Source: Allobosea vaviloviae (GTDB lineage Bacteria; Pseudomonadota; Alphaproteobacteria; Rhizobiales; Beijerinckiaceae). From it: DNA of 64,000 nucleotides. How positions within the stretch are numbered: the stretch's first letter is position 1; each line of letters starts with the position of its first letter. The position numbers and the translations under genes are program-made. Below are positions 8,065 through 15,821 of the stretch, in pieces. Under the pieces are notes generated by a model, which did no database searches, was not told the origin of the DNA, and was given only the letters and a program-made list of their open reading frames with translations. The stretch lies in the NCBI RefSeq assembly GCF_001298265.1, contig NZ_LGSZ01000009.1, positions 124,001 through 188,000 on the forward strand. Reading direction: 5' to 3'.

Positions 8065-9865
8065 GCTCGGCGCGGAAGCCGTCTCGCCGTTCATGCACGG
8101 ATGCGATGACGAGGCCCATCGGTACGCCAAGCCCGACCAGCGCGGCTTCGGACAATTGCAGGCTGGCCTCGATCGTTTCCGGCACGGCGTCGTTGACGCC
8201 GATCTCATAGAGATGGCGCGCATGGCCGGCGTCGCGGGCGCGGGCGACGATGACGAGGTCGGGCCGCAGTGCGCGTGCCGCCAGCACGGTCGCATCGACG
8301 GCGCGCTGGTTGTCGATGGTCACGATCAGCGCGGTGGCCTCTTCGAGGCCGCAGAGCCGCAGGAAATCAGGCTTGGTGGCGTCGCCATAGAAGGCTGGCT
8401 GTCCCGCCCGGCGCTGGGCGGAGATCAGCGAGGCATCGGAATCGATCACGATATAGGGCTTGCGATGCTCCTCGAGCATGCTGCCGACGAGCTGGCCGAC
8501 GCGACCGCCGCCGACGACGATCGCGCGCGCGGAGTGGTCGTCGGGAGGGAGCACCTTGGCTTCGTCGGGCAGCATGACCGGCACGGCAAGCTTCAGCGAC
8601 AGGGCGCGGGCGAGGCGCGCCAGCAGCGGCAGCGCGACCATGGTCAGGGAGACGCCGGCCAGAACCAGGCTCGCCGGCTCCTGCCCCAGTAGCTTGGCCG
8701 CGACGGCGCCGTTGAGCAGGACGAAGGCGAACTCGCCGCCGGGGCCGATCATGATCGCGGCTTCCAGTGCGGTCGCCTTTGACAAGCGGAACCAGCGGGA
8801 CAGCCCGAAGACCAGCAGCGACTTCGTCACGAAGAGGCCGATCGCGATCCCCAGAATCGAGAAGGGGCGGGCGGCGAGCTCGGCTGGATTCACGCCCATG
8901 CCGACGGTGAGGAAGAAGACGCCGATCAGCAGCGACTTGAACGGCTCGATGGTGACCTCGATGGCGCGACGATACTCCGTCTCGGCCAGCATGAGCCCGG
9001 CGATGAAGGCGCCGAGCCCCATCGACAGCCCAGCGGCGGCGGCGATCATCCCTGTTCCGAGCGCGACCAGAAGCGTGGCCGCCATGAAGCTCTCGGAGGA
9101 GTCCGTCGAGGCGACGAGGCGGAAGAGCGGCCTGAGCGCGCGGCGGCCGACCAGCACAATGATCGCGATGGCGGTGAAGGCCTGCAGCAGCGCCTGAACG
9201 AGACCTGCCAGCAGCGAGCCGCTGCCATCCTGCGCGCCGAGCACGCTGACGAGGAAGAGCAGCGGGATCACCGCAATGTCCTGGCAGATCAGGACGGCGA
9301 AGCTGGCGCGGCCGGCCGAGGAGGTCATGCGCTTCCTGGCCGAGAGCAGTTCGACCACCATCGCGGTGGAGGACAAGGCCAGGCCGAATCCGATGATGAG
9401 CGCCGCTGCCGCCGGCTGGCCCAGCGCATAGGCGACAGCGCCGATGGCGCCCGCCGAGAGTACGACCTGGCCAAGCCCCAGTCCGAAAACCAGCCGGCGC
9501 ATCGTCACCAGGCGCTCGAAGGAGAGTTCCAGCCCGATCACGAAGAGCAGGAAGGCGACGCCCAACTCGGCCGGCCCGGTCAGCGCCTCCGGACTCGAGA
9601 CCGTGATGGTGCTCAGCAGCGGAACGGACGAGACGAAGCCACCCAGCCCGAAGGGGCCGAGCAGGGCGCCGCAGGCCATGAAGGCGACGATCGAATTGAT
9701 CTTCAGGCTCTTGGCGAAAGGCACGATCACGCCGGCCGTCGCAAGCACCACGACGGCGTCCTTGTAGACGGAAGGATCGACGGTTCCGGCCAAGGTGGCG
9801 CGCTCTGCGATTCGGGACGGGGGAAGATGCCGCAAGACTGTGCGGTCTGGTGCGCCGCAACACAA
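8003..9865 (-). CDS. KefB/CPA2-type cation:proton antiporter with RCK domain
   Basis: About 600-620 residues: an N-terminal CPA2 membrane domain of some 12 segments (residues ~30-420), then a soluble Rossmann RCK/TrkA-N domain with GGGRVG (residue ~455) for NAD(H) control. Members exchange K+ or Na+ for protons across the inner membrane. There is no ATG near the N-terminus. The frame opens at TTG 9865; the TTG about 27 codons further in, immediately before AGTVDPSVYKDA, looks a more natural start. The C-terminus overlaps the convergent glycosyltransferase gene by 62 bp. No glutathione-gating partner (KefF/KefG-like) is adjacent. Confidence 0.88.
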   Translation of the reverse strand: MCCGAPDRTVLRHLPPSRIAERATLAGTVDPSVYKDAVVVLATAGVIVPFAKSLKINSIVAFMACGALLGPFGLGGFVSSVPLLSTITVSSPEALTGPAELGVAFLLFVIGLELSFERLVTMRRLVFGLGLGQVVLSAGAIGAVAYALGQPAAAALIIGFGLALSSTAMVVELLSARKRMTSSAGRASFAVLICQDIAVIPLLFLVSVLGAQDGSGSLLAGLVQALLQAFTAIAIIVLVGRRALRPLFRLVASTDSSESFMAATLLVALGTGMIAAAAGLSMGLGAFIAGLMLAETEYRRAIEVTIEPFKSLLIGVFFLTVGMGVNPAELAARPFSILGIAIGLFVTKSLLVFGLSRWFRLSKATALEAAIMIGPGGEFAFVLLNGAVAAKLLGQEPASLVLAGVSLTMVALPLLARLARALSLKLAVPVMLPDEAKVLPPDDHSARAIVVGGGRVGQLVGSMLEEHRKPYIVIDSDASLISAQRRAGQPAFYGDATKPDFLRLCGLEEATALIVTIDNQRAVDATVLAARALRPDLVIVARARDAGHARHLYEIGVNDAVPETIEASLQLSEAALVGLGVPMGLVIASVHERRDGFRAELKPSDAAAPTLPRHARSRRL

Positions 9866-9914
9866 CCTTGGTTGCGTCGTCGCGGTCCAAGACGTCGCGG
9901 TCCAAGACCCTGAT

Positions 9915-10922
9915 TCAGGTCGCCGGCGTTCCAGGCGGCGGCGGTCCAGTCAGTTCGTTATAGGCAAACTGCTTTGTCTCAATGATGTTGCCAGCAGGCC
10001 CCCAGGTGAACCTGAGGCCGTTCCAGTTGCCGAAATGCATGCCGCCTGGCTGCGTTCCCTCCCAATAGAATTGCAGATGGATGGAGGCAGCGACTTCGGC
10101 GGCCGTGCGCTGAGCAAGTTGGTAGCAGAATTCGTTGCCGTCATAACTGGCGTGGCCATTGGCCTCGGAACACGGCCCGATACGTGCCACCAAGCAACTA
10201 TGGAATTCGATGCGCTTGACCTTGCCACGCAATTGTTCGAGCTGCGCCAGATCAGTTCGGCATATCCCCCCTTTTCCGGGGCCAATATAGAGGTTGCCCT
10301 TTTTGGGGTCGACAACCCGAGTCGGCAAAGTGGGATGTTGAAAGGCGCCTCTGCAGCATTGCACGAAACCTGGCAGGCCGTGCGACATGATTTTCAGCGT
10401 AAGATTGCCGCCGGCGGCATCACCTCGCTTGACGACATTGTCGATCATCCATTGCAGCGGCGTGTCACCGTTGACTTCGAGGACGTCGCCAAGCGGCTTC
10501 CAGCCGAACAGACGCACGTCATGGACGACGAACACCTTCGGTGGCCCGGGTGGCGGAGGTGGAGCTGGCGGAGGTGGAACTGGCGGATGTGGAACGGGAG
10601 GCGGGGGCAGAGGGCGAAGAGATGCCAGCTCCTGGTCGAGTGCGGCGATTGTCTTCTTGCCGACGATATCGTCGATCCGGCCCGCGTAATTCAGGATGCG
10701 GCGCGCTGTCTTGAAGCTCCGTACGCTGGCGGCCGTCGACGGCCCGTAACGCATTTTGGATAACTCGTCGGCGGAGATGGCCCCGGCGCCGAGCCGGATC
10801 AGCGCCTGTTGAATCTTGCCGACGAAAGCGCCTGTGGCCCCTGGCATCACATGACTGGAGTCGGAGACCGCGCAGGCTTCCAGGCGCGGGTCGCCGGAGA
10901 ATTCCTTTGATTGCAGTGGCAT
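9915..10922 (-). CDS. Peptidoglycan-binding domain protein with caspase-like C-terminal domain
   Basis: A 335-residue protein in three parts. Residues ~25-105 resemble a peptidoglycan-binding (PGRP-like) three-helix domain (FVGKIQQALIRLGAG, then RYGPSTAASVRSFK). Residues ~106-130 are a proline-only linker of PPP/PPPP runs. The remaining ~200 residues form an alpha/beta domain with a His after a beta strand (LKIMSHGLPGF) and a Cys after a later strand (RIEFHSCLVA), the His-Cys arrangement of clan CD peptidases and of DUF4347-like domains. No signal peptide is evident. The function is unknown; the caspase-like reading is inference from two short motifs. It is a single gene, with unrelated neighbours on both sides. 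Confidence 0.6.
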   Translation of the reverse strand: MPLQSKEFSGDPRLEACAVSDSSHVMPGATGAFVGKIQQALIRLGAGAISADELSKMRYGPSTAASVRSFKTARRILNYAGRIDDIVGKKTIAALDQELASLRPLPPPPVPHPPVPPPPAPPPPPGPPKVFVVHDVRLFGWKPLGDVLEVNGDTPLQWMIDNVVKRGDAAGGNLTLKIMSHGLPGFVQCCRGAFQHPTLPTRVVDPKKGNLYIGPGKGGICRTDLAQLEQLRGKVKRIEFHSCLVARIGPCSEANGHASYDGNEFCYQLAQRTAAEVAASIHLQFYWEGTQPGGMHFGNWNGLRFTWGPAGNIIETKQFAYNELTGPPPPGTPAT

Positions 10923-11212
10923 CGGCCTCTCATCACGCCATGGAGGAGGTGACAGTCGGGTGCAGCATCAATCCGGAAGCTCGATCGGTTAGAACAGGAA
11001 AGATTGTTACATGACGAAATGCCGCAAGGGAACGCCGATCGCATCGACGTCGAAGCCCTTGCCGAGAGCGCGTACCGGCGCTGGCACAGCCCATTCGGGG
11101 TGCTGGCCAGTGCGGCTTGCGTAGAGCCTGCCGGTCGGAGCTTTCCCGGCGCTTGCATCCTGGGCTAGCCTTTGCCGACATTCTCCAGAAGGCTTGGTCA
11201 GAAGGTCTGCGC

Positions 11213-12058
11213 ATGCGTTTTTCCGGCACTGAAAACTACGTCGCCACCGAGGACCTGACGGTTGCGGTCAATGCCGCGATCCGGCTGGAGCGGCCGCTGC
11301 TGGTCAAGGGCGAGCCCGGCACCGGCAAGACGGTCCTTGCCGAGGAAATCGCGGCCGCGCTGGGCGCGCCGCTGATCACCTGGCACATCAAGTCGACCAC
11401 CAAGGCGCAGCAGGGGCTCTACGAGTACGATGCGGTCAGCCGCCTGCGCGACAGCCAGCTCGGCGACCCGCGGGTGTCCGAGATCGGCAACTACATCAAG
11501 CGCGGCAAGCTCTGGGAGGCCTTTGTCGCGCCCGAACGCCCGGTGCTGCTGATCGACGAGATCGACAAGGCCGATATCGAGTTTCCCAACGACCTCCTGC
11601 TCGAACTCGACCGCATGGAGTTCCATGTCTACGAGACCGGCGAGACCATCAAAGCCGCGCGCCGGCCGGTGATGATCATCACCTCCAACAACGAGAAGGA
11701 GCTACCCGACGCCTTCCTGCGGCGCTGCTTCTTCCACTACATCCGCTTTCCCGACGCGCAGACGATGCAGGCCATCGTCGAGGTGCATTTCCCCGGCATC
11801 AAGCAGCGGCTGATGGAGGAGGCGCTGAAGCTGTTCTTCGAGGTGCGCGACGTGCCCGGCATCAAGAAGAAGCCCTCGACCTCCGAACTGCTCGACTGGC
11901 TGAAGCTCCTCGTCGCCGAGGATATCGGCCCCGAGGTGCTGCGCGAGCGCGACCCGCGCAAGCTGATCCCGCCGCTGCATGGCGCGCTCCTGAAGAACGA
12001 GCAAGATGTCAGCCTGTTCGAGAAACTGGCCTTCATGGTTAGGCGCGAGGGGCGGTGA
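11213..12058 (+). CDS. MoxR-family AAA+ ATPase
   Basis: A 281-residue AAA+ chaperone-like ATPase with Walker A GEPGTGKT, Walker B LLIDEIDKAD, and sensor region TSNNEKELPDAFLRRC. MoxR proteins, including CoxD of CO-dehydrogenase clusters, remodel or insert metal cofactors, usually with a von Willebrand factor A partner encoded next to them. Here the next gene is a lipoprotein on the other strand, so the partner is missing locally. The start MRFSGTENYV was chosen on family similarity. The preceding 290 bp carry no convincing gene. Whether it serves the molybdenum hydroxylase at the left edge, 9.5 kb away, is open. Confidence 0.9.
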   Translation: MRFSGTENYVATEDLTVAVNAAIRLERPLLVKGEPGTGKTVLAEEIAAALGAPLITWHIKSTTKAQQGLYEYDAVSRLRDSQLGDPRVSEIGNYIKRGKLWEAFVAPERPVLLIDEIDKADIEFPNDLLLELDRMEFHVYETGETIKAARRPVMIITSNNEKELPDAFLRRCFFHYIRFPDAQTMQAIVEVHFPGIKQRLMEEALKLFFEVRDVPGIKKKPSTSELLDWLKLLVAEDIGPEVLRERDPRKLIPPLHGALLKNEQDVSLFEKLAFMVRREGR

Positions 12059-12665
12059 GGGGGCTGTTCGGAAGGCCTTCGCAGGGCGGGATGGCGGTGG
12101 CCAGGTCGATCTTGGGATCGATCGCGCGCGCCGCTGCGGTCAGGTCGAAGTCGCGCATCAGCAGGACATAGTCCTGCGTTTCGGACGTTTTGAGATAGCC
12201 GGTCATGGTGATGGGGGTCGCGGAGGGCTCTCCGGTGCGGCAGGCCTTGTCGGCGCCGAGCGAAAGGCTGCCGCGGTTGCCCTCGTTGCGCGCACCGGCG
12301 AACATCTCCTCGCGGAACACGCCCAGGTGGGCGGCATCCGCCGGGCTGAGCTTGAACAAGGTGAAGCGCCGTCCCGGCGCGGCCAGAACCGGCAGGGATG
12401 CGAGTTCCACAGCGTCGCGCACCTCTTCCAGCACGGCCTTGCGCTCATGGCGCCCGCCATCCTTTGCCATCGCGACGATGGTCATGGTGACGCCGCCAGG
12501 CAGGGGGCGGACGTCGGCCGGCAGGCTGATCCCGGCGCGCAACTGCGACAGATCGGTCGTGCGGATGTCGATCTTCGAGAGCTTCGGCAGGGATGTCAGG
12601 GGAACATGGCCGCACCCGGCCGCGAGGCTGGCGAGCAGGAGGCTGGCGAGGGAAAGGATGCGCAT
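12039..12665 (-). CDS. Hypothetical lipoprotein
   Basis: A 208-residue protein with a lipoprotein signal peptide (MRILSLASLLLASLAAGC; the lipobox is LAAGC, giving a lipidated Cys at residue 18). The mature part resembles no family I recognise; it has mixed alpha/beta content and two further Cys. The 3' end overlaps the 3' end of the convergent MoxR gene by 20 bp. Likely periplasmic and membrane-anchored; function unknown. Confidence 0.72.
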   Translation of the reverse strand: MRILSLASLLLASLAAGCGHVPLTSLPKLSKIDIRTTDLSQLRAGISLPADVRPLPGGVTMTIVAMAKDGGRHERKAVLEEVRDAVELASLPVLAAPGRRFTLFKLSPADAAHLGVFREEMFAGARNEGNRGSLSLGADKACRTGEPSATPITMTGYLKTSETQDYVLLMRDFDLTAAARAIDPKIDLATAIPPCEGLPNSPLTAPRA

Positions 12666-12740
12666 CGGATCTCTTCAGATTGGTGATTGACGTATAATAA
12701 TTCATCTCTTACTTTAATTTTGTCAATCGAGGAAATCATT

Positions 12741-13313
12741 ATGTCGATGCCGCTTCAATCCGCTGCGCCGTTTCCCCGCGACGCCGCCATGCGCCTCCGC
12801 AAGGTCAGTCTCTGGGCCCGCGCCTTCAGCTACGCCGCCGGGTCGCTGATGATCGTCGGCCTGATCTGGCTCTGGACGGATGCCGACGCGCTCTTCCATC
12901 ATGCCCGCAGCACGATCGGACTGCGGGGCGCCCTGATCTCGCCTTCGCCAAGGGGCTACTGGGCCGCGTTCGGGCTCGCCTGGATTCCCGCGCTGCTCTT
13001 TGTTCTGGCGATGCTGAGGCTGGGGACTCTGTTCCGCGCCTTCGGCGAGGGCAGGGTTCTCGTCGATGAGAACGCCGCCTCGCTGCTGCGTGTGGGCTGG
13101 CTTCTGGTTGCCTGCGGCGCCGCCACCCCGGTGGTTCGGGCCCTGCAGAGCATCGCGATGACGATCGACAACCCGGTGGGGCAGAGACATCTGGCGATCA
13201 CGCTCGATCCGGGCGTCTTTGCCGCCATGGCTGCGGGCGCCGCGCTGATCGCCTTCGGCCATGTGCTGCGCGAGGCGATCCGTCTGTCGGACGAGAATCA
13301 GAGTTTCGTGTAA
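12741..13313 (+). CDS. DUF2975-like four-helix membrane protein
   Basis: A 190-residue inner-membrane protein with four hydrophobic segments (residues ~30-50, 75-95, 115-135, 160-180) and the FGEGRVLVDENAASLLRVGW stretch typical of DUF2975 proteins. The frame runs further upstream, but ATG 12741 has an AGGA ribosome-binding site (GAGGAAATCATT). It is followed after 9 bp by a small XRE regulator, the standard companion of DUF2975 genes. The pair is widespread and of unknown role. A TATAAT hexamer at 12693-12698 in an AT-rich gap may be its -10 element. Confidence 0.78.
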   Translation: MSMPLQSAAPFPRDAAMRLRKVSLWARAFSYAAGSLMIVGLIWLWTDADALFHHARSTIGLRGALISPSPRGYWAAFGLAWIPALLFVLAMLRLGTLFRAFGEGRVLVDENAASLLRVGWLLVACGAATPVVRALQSIAMTIDNPVGQRHLAITLDPGVFAAMAAGAALIAFGHVLREAIRLSDENQSFV

Positions 13314-13322
13314 GCCGTCCCG

Positions 13323-13559
13323 ATGCCCGTCGTCGTCGAACTCGACATCATGCTCGCGCGCCGCAAAATGCGCTCGAAGGAACTCGCCCAGCGCATCGGG
13401 CTGACCGAGCAGCAGGTGTCGCAGCTGAAATCCGGGAAGGTGCGCGGCATGCGTTTCGACACGCTCTCGCGCATCTGCACGGTGCTGCAATGCCAGCCGG
13501 GAGACCTGCTTCGCTACGAGCCCGGCGAAGAACCCGCCGAGGTCGATGACGCGGGTTGA
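13323..13559 (+). CDS. Small XRE-family DNA-binding protein (YozG-like)
   Basis: A 78-residue protein that is almost entirely a helix-turn-helix: RKMRSKELAQRIGLTEQQVS is followed by LKSGKVRGMRFDTLSRICT and the closing LQCQPGDLLRYE typical of the YozG/Cro-like family. It lies 9 bp after the DUF2975 gene, so the two are co-transcribed. It probably regulates that operon. The next ~130 bp contain only a degenerate intergenic repeat (around 13605-13630) and a CtrA-type box. Confidence 0.85.
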   Translation: MPVVVELDIMLARRKMRSKELAQRIGLTEQQVSQLKSGKVRGMRFDTLSRICTVLQCQPGDLLRYEPGEEPAEVDDAG

Positions 13560-13692
13560 TGGTCCGAGGGAACCGCGCGGGGGCGTCCTGGTGGCATCGC
13601 GCCTCGTCGAGCTCCTCAGGATGAGGGCTGCTGGTTCGACCGGCACCGCGCCGCCTTCCGCCCCCTCACGACCTTTCCCCTTCCGTCCTTGA

Positions 13693-13707
13693 TTAACTTT
13701 CTGTTAA
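13693..13707 (+). promoter_or_regulatory. Perfect CtrA box before the SleB-type hydrolase gene
   Basis: TTAACTTTCTGTTAA matches the CtrA consensus TTAA-N7-TTAA at all eight fixed positions in otherwise GC-rich DNA. It lies 77 bp before the hydrolase ATG, a distance at which it would overlap the -35 region. CtrA binding is inference from the motif. Confidence 0.65.
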
Positions 13708-13783
13708 GGGTTTCAGCGTTCCTTCCGGGTGAAGACGGCCCGCCGCCTGCGGCAGCCCAGATCCCCAATCAGGAGGCTGCCGC

Positions 13784-14686
13784 ATGAAGCGCGCCGTGAT
13801 CGCTGCCGATGCTGTCCGTTTCTCGGGCATGGCCCGCACAAGCCGCAAAGCGATCCCGCTGCTGATTTCACTGGCTGCACCGGCACTGGGCGCCTGCAGC
13901 ATCTCGCCCGTCGAGACTGCTGCGACGACTGCCGTGCCGGCCGCCAAATCGCCCCAGGAGGCCCGCAAGCGCGCCATCGAACTGGCGAAGGCCGATCCGC
14001 GCGAGAAGGAGTGCCTCGTCCGCGCGATGTATTTCGAATCAAACCGCTCGAACGACGGCGGACTGCTCGGCGTCGGCACGGTCGTGATGAACCGGGTGGG
14101 ATCGCCGCGATACCCTGAGACGATCTGCGGCGTCGTCGGCGCCCCGCGCCAGTTTGCGGCCGGCGTCTTGACGCGCCCGATGTCGCCTCGCGACCTGCCG
14201 AGGGTCGAGGCTGTTGCGGAGGCGATCCTGGACGGCAAGCGCAACGAAGCGGTGGGCAACGCCAAGCACTTCCACATGGCCGGGATGCGCTTTTCCTACG
14301 CCAACATGCATTACGTGACCGTGGCCGGGGGCAACGCCTTCTATGTGAAGGGCGAACGGCCCGAGCGTCGCCATATCGAGGAGCCGAGCTATCAGCTCGC
14401 CAGTGTCTCTGCGCCTCTCGCCACGACCGCGTCCTCTCTGCCAACCTCGTTTGCCGCCGTGCCGCTGGCTTTCGCTCCCGACATACGCGTACCGGCGGCC
14501 GCCACGCCTTCCGGCCCCGCCTTGGCTGTGCTCATCACCGCGCCGCTGCCGCCGGGCCGGCCACTCGATCTCGATCTGCCGAAGAAGACGCAGCGTGCCT
14601 TCGTCGCTCTGCCGAAGAGCGATGCCCGCCTTGCTGCGCTGATGCCTGACAAGGCCGGCCTTCGCGGCGGATTGCGACTCGACTGA
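13784..14686 (+). CDS. SleB-type cell wall hydrolase (lipoprotein)
   Basis: A 300-residue exported protein. A long n-region leads into a hydrophobic segment and a lipobox-like APALGAC near residue 38, then a Hydrolase_2 (SleB) domain at residues ~75-190 with the family landmarks CLVRAMYFESNR, GTVVMNRV, QFAAG and ARHF-like AKHFHMAGM. SleB-family enzymes cut peptidoglycan glycan strands. The C-terminal ~100 residues are low-complexity Ala/Pro-rich and variable. A perfect CtrA box upstream suggests cell-cycle-timed expression, which would suit a wall-remodelling enzyme (inference). Confidence 0.87.
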   Translation: MKRAVIAADAVRFSGMARTSRKAIPLLISLAAPALGACSISPVETAATTAVPAAKSPQEARKRAIELAKADPREKECLVRAMYFESNRSNDGGLLGVGTVVMNRVGSPRYPETICGVVGAPRQFAAGVLTRPMSPRDLPRVEAVAEAILDGKRNEAVGNAKHFHMAGMRFSYANMHYVTVAGGNAFYVKGERPERRHIEEPSYQLASVSAPLATTASSLPTSFAAVPLAFAPDIRVPAAATPSGPALAVLITAPLPPGRPLDLDLPKKTQRAFVALPKSDARLAALMPDKAGLRGGLRLD

Positions 14687-14834
14687 GCGCATCGAAGGCC
14701 GCCGGCCTCGGTCCTCGCGCATCACCATCGCGGCGATCACGTCACGGCCATGGAACAGCTTGGCCCGGCGGGGGTTGGGTGACGGCAAGGTCGGCTGCCG
14801 CATTCTCGATGGCCGCGAACACGAGCGGTGATTC

Positions 14835-15206
14835 ATGAAATGGCAGGCAGCGGTCGCAATGGGTCTGATCTGTGCGGGTTGCGCCACGCAGCCGCAGACC
14901 TACGCCGAAGGGTTGGGGACGACCGATCCGAAATGGCAGAGCGCTGCCTGCAAGGCGATGAGGCAGCGGGCAGGCGGCTATGAGCAGGCCGAAAGCGACC
15001 GGTTCAAATCCGAGTTCCTGATGCACGCGATCAGCCCGTCGGGCACACTGGCGACCATCAACGTGACGAACCAGCGCAACGTTCGGCGCAGGCAGGCCAG
15101 CAGGGACGTGCATCTGGCCTGCTCCAGCCGGCCGCTGCCAGAGGAACTGACGAACATCCCCGAGATCCAGCCGCCGCCGATGCTCGATACCGGCAGGGGC
15201 AACTGA
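14835..15206 (+). CDS. Small hypothetical lipoprotein
   Basis: A 123-residue protein with an N-terminal lipoprotein signal (MKWQAAVAMGLICAGCATQP; Cys at ~16). The mature part has SAACKAMRQ and VHLACSS, giving a possible disulphide pair, and a Pro-rich tail. It is not recognised beyond being a secreted lipoprotein. It lies between the SleB-type hydrolase and SixA genes on the same strand; no promoter or terminator is obvious. Confidence 0.65.
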   Translation: MKWQAAVAMGLICAGCATQPQTYAEGLGTTDPKWQSAACKAMRQRAGGYEQAESDRFKSEFLMHAISPSGTLATINVTNQRNVRRRQASRDVHLACSSRPLPEELTNIPEIQPPPMLDTGRGN

Positions 15207-15277
15207 CGCGAGCAAAGCCTCGGATCGGCCCGTATTGTGCCCTCGCAAAATCCGGCCTGGGCGATTAGATTGCGCTG

Positions 15278-15805
15278 ATGCGACGCCTCATGCTGCTCCG
15301 CCACGCCAAATCGAACTGGCCCGAAGGCGTGGCCGACCGGGACCGCCCGCTCGCCGCGCGCGGACGCGAGGCTGCGCCCGTCATGGGGCGCTACCTCGCC
15401 GACGAATTGCTGCTGCCCGATCTCGTGCTGATCTCGCCGGCGCGGCGGACAGTCGAGACCTGGGAGATCGTACGCGCCATGCTGCCGGAAAAGCCCGGCA
15501 GCCATGTCGAGCCGCGCATTTACGAGGCCAAACCCGAGCGCCTGCTGAATGTCGTGCGCGAGACCGAGCCGACCGTGCGCACGCTGCTGATGATCGGCCA
15601 TAATCCCGGTTTCGAGGAGCTCGCGGCGCTGCTCGCTGGCCATGGTGACCGCTACGCCTCGGCGCGGATGGCGCAGAAATATCCGACCTGCGGCCTCGCC
15701 GTGCTCGATTTCGCGCTCGAGGACTGGCGCGATGTGGCGGCGCGAGGCGGCAGGTTGGATCGTTTCGTGACGCCGGCTTCGCTGGGCGAAGGTCCAGACG
15801 AGTGA
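15278..15805 (+). CDS. SixA-like histidine phosphatase
   Basis: A 175-residue histidine-phosphatase-superfamily protein with the catalytic LLRHAKS motif (phospho-accepting His at residue 8), a conserved Arg in SPARRTVET and the second His in MIGHNPGFEEL. SixA in E. coli removes phosphate from histidine phosphotransfer domains; alphaproteobacterial relatives are mostly uncharacterised. It is 16 bp upstream of the YcjX-like gene, so co-transcription is likely. Confidence 0.87.
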   Translation: MRRLMLLRHAKSNWPEGVADRDRPLAARGREAAPVMGRYLADELLLPDLVLISPARRTVETWEIVRAMLPEKPGSHVEPRIYEAKPERLLNVVRETEPTVRTLLMIGHNPGFEELAALLAGHGDRYASARMAQKYPTCGLAVLDFALEDWRDVAARGGRLDRFVTPASLGEGPDE

Positions 15806-15821
15806 TTCGGGCGCCAGGCCT

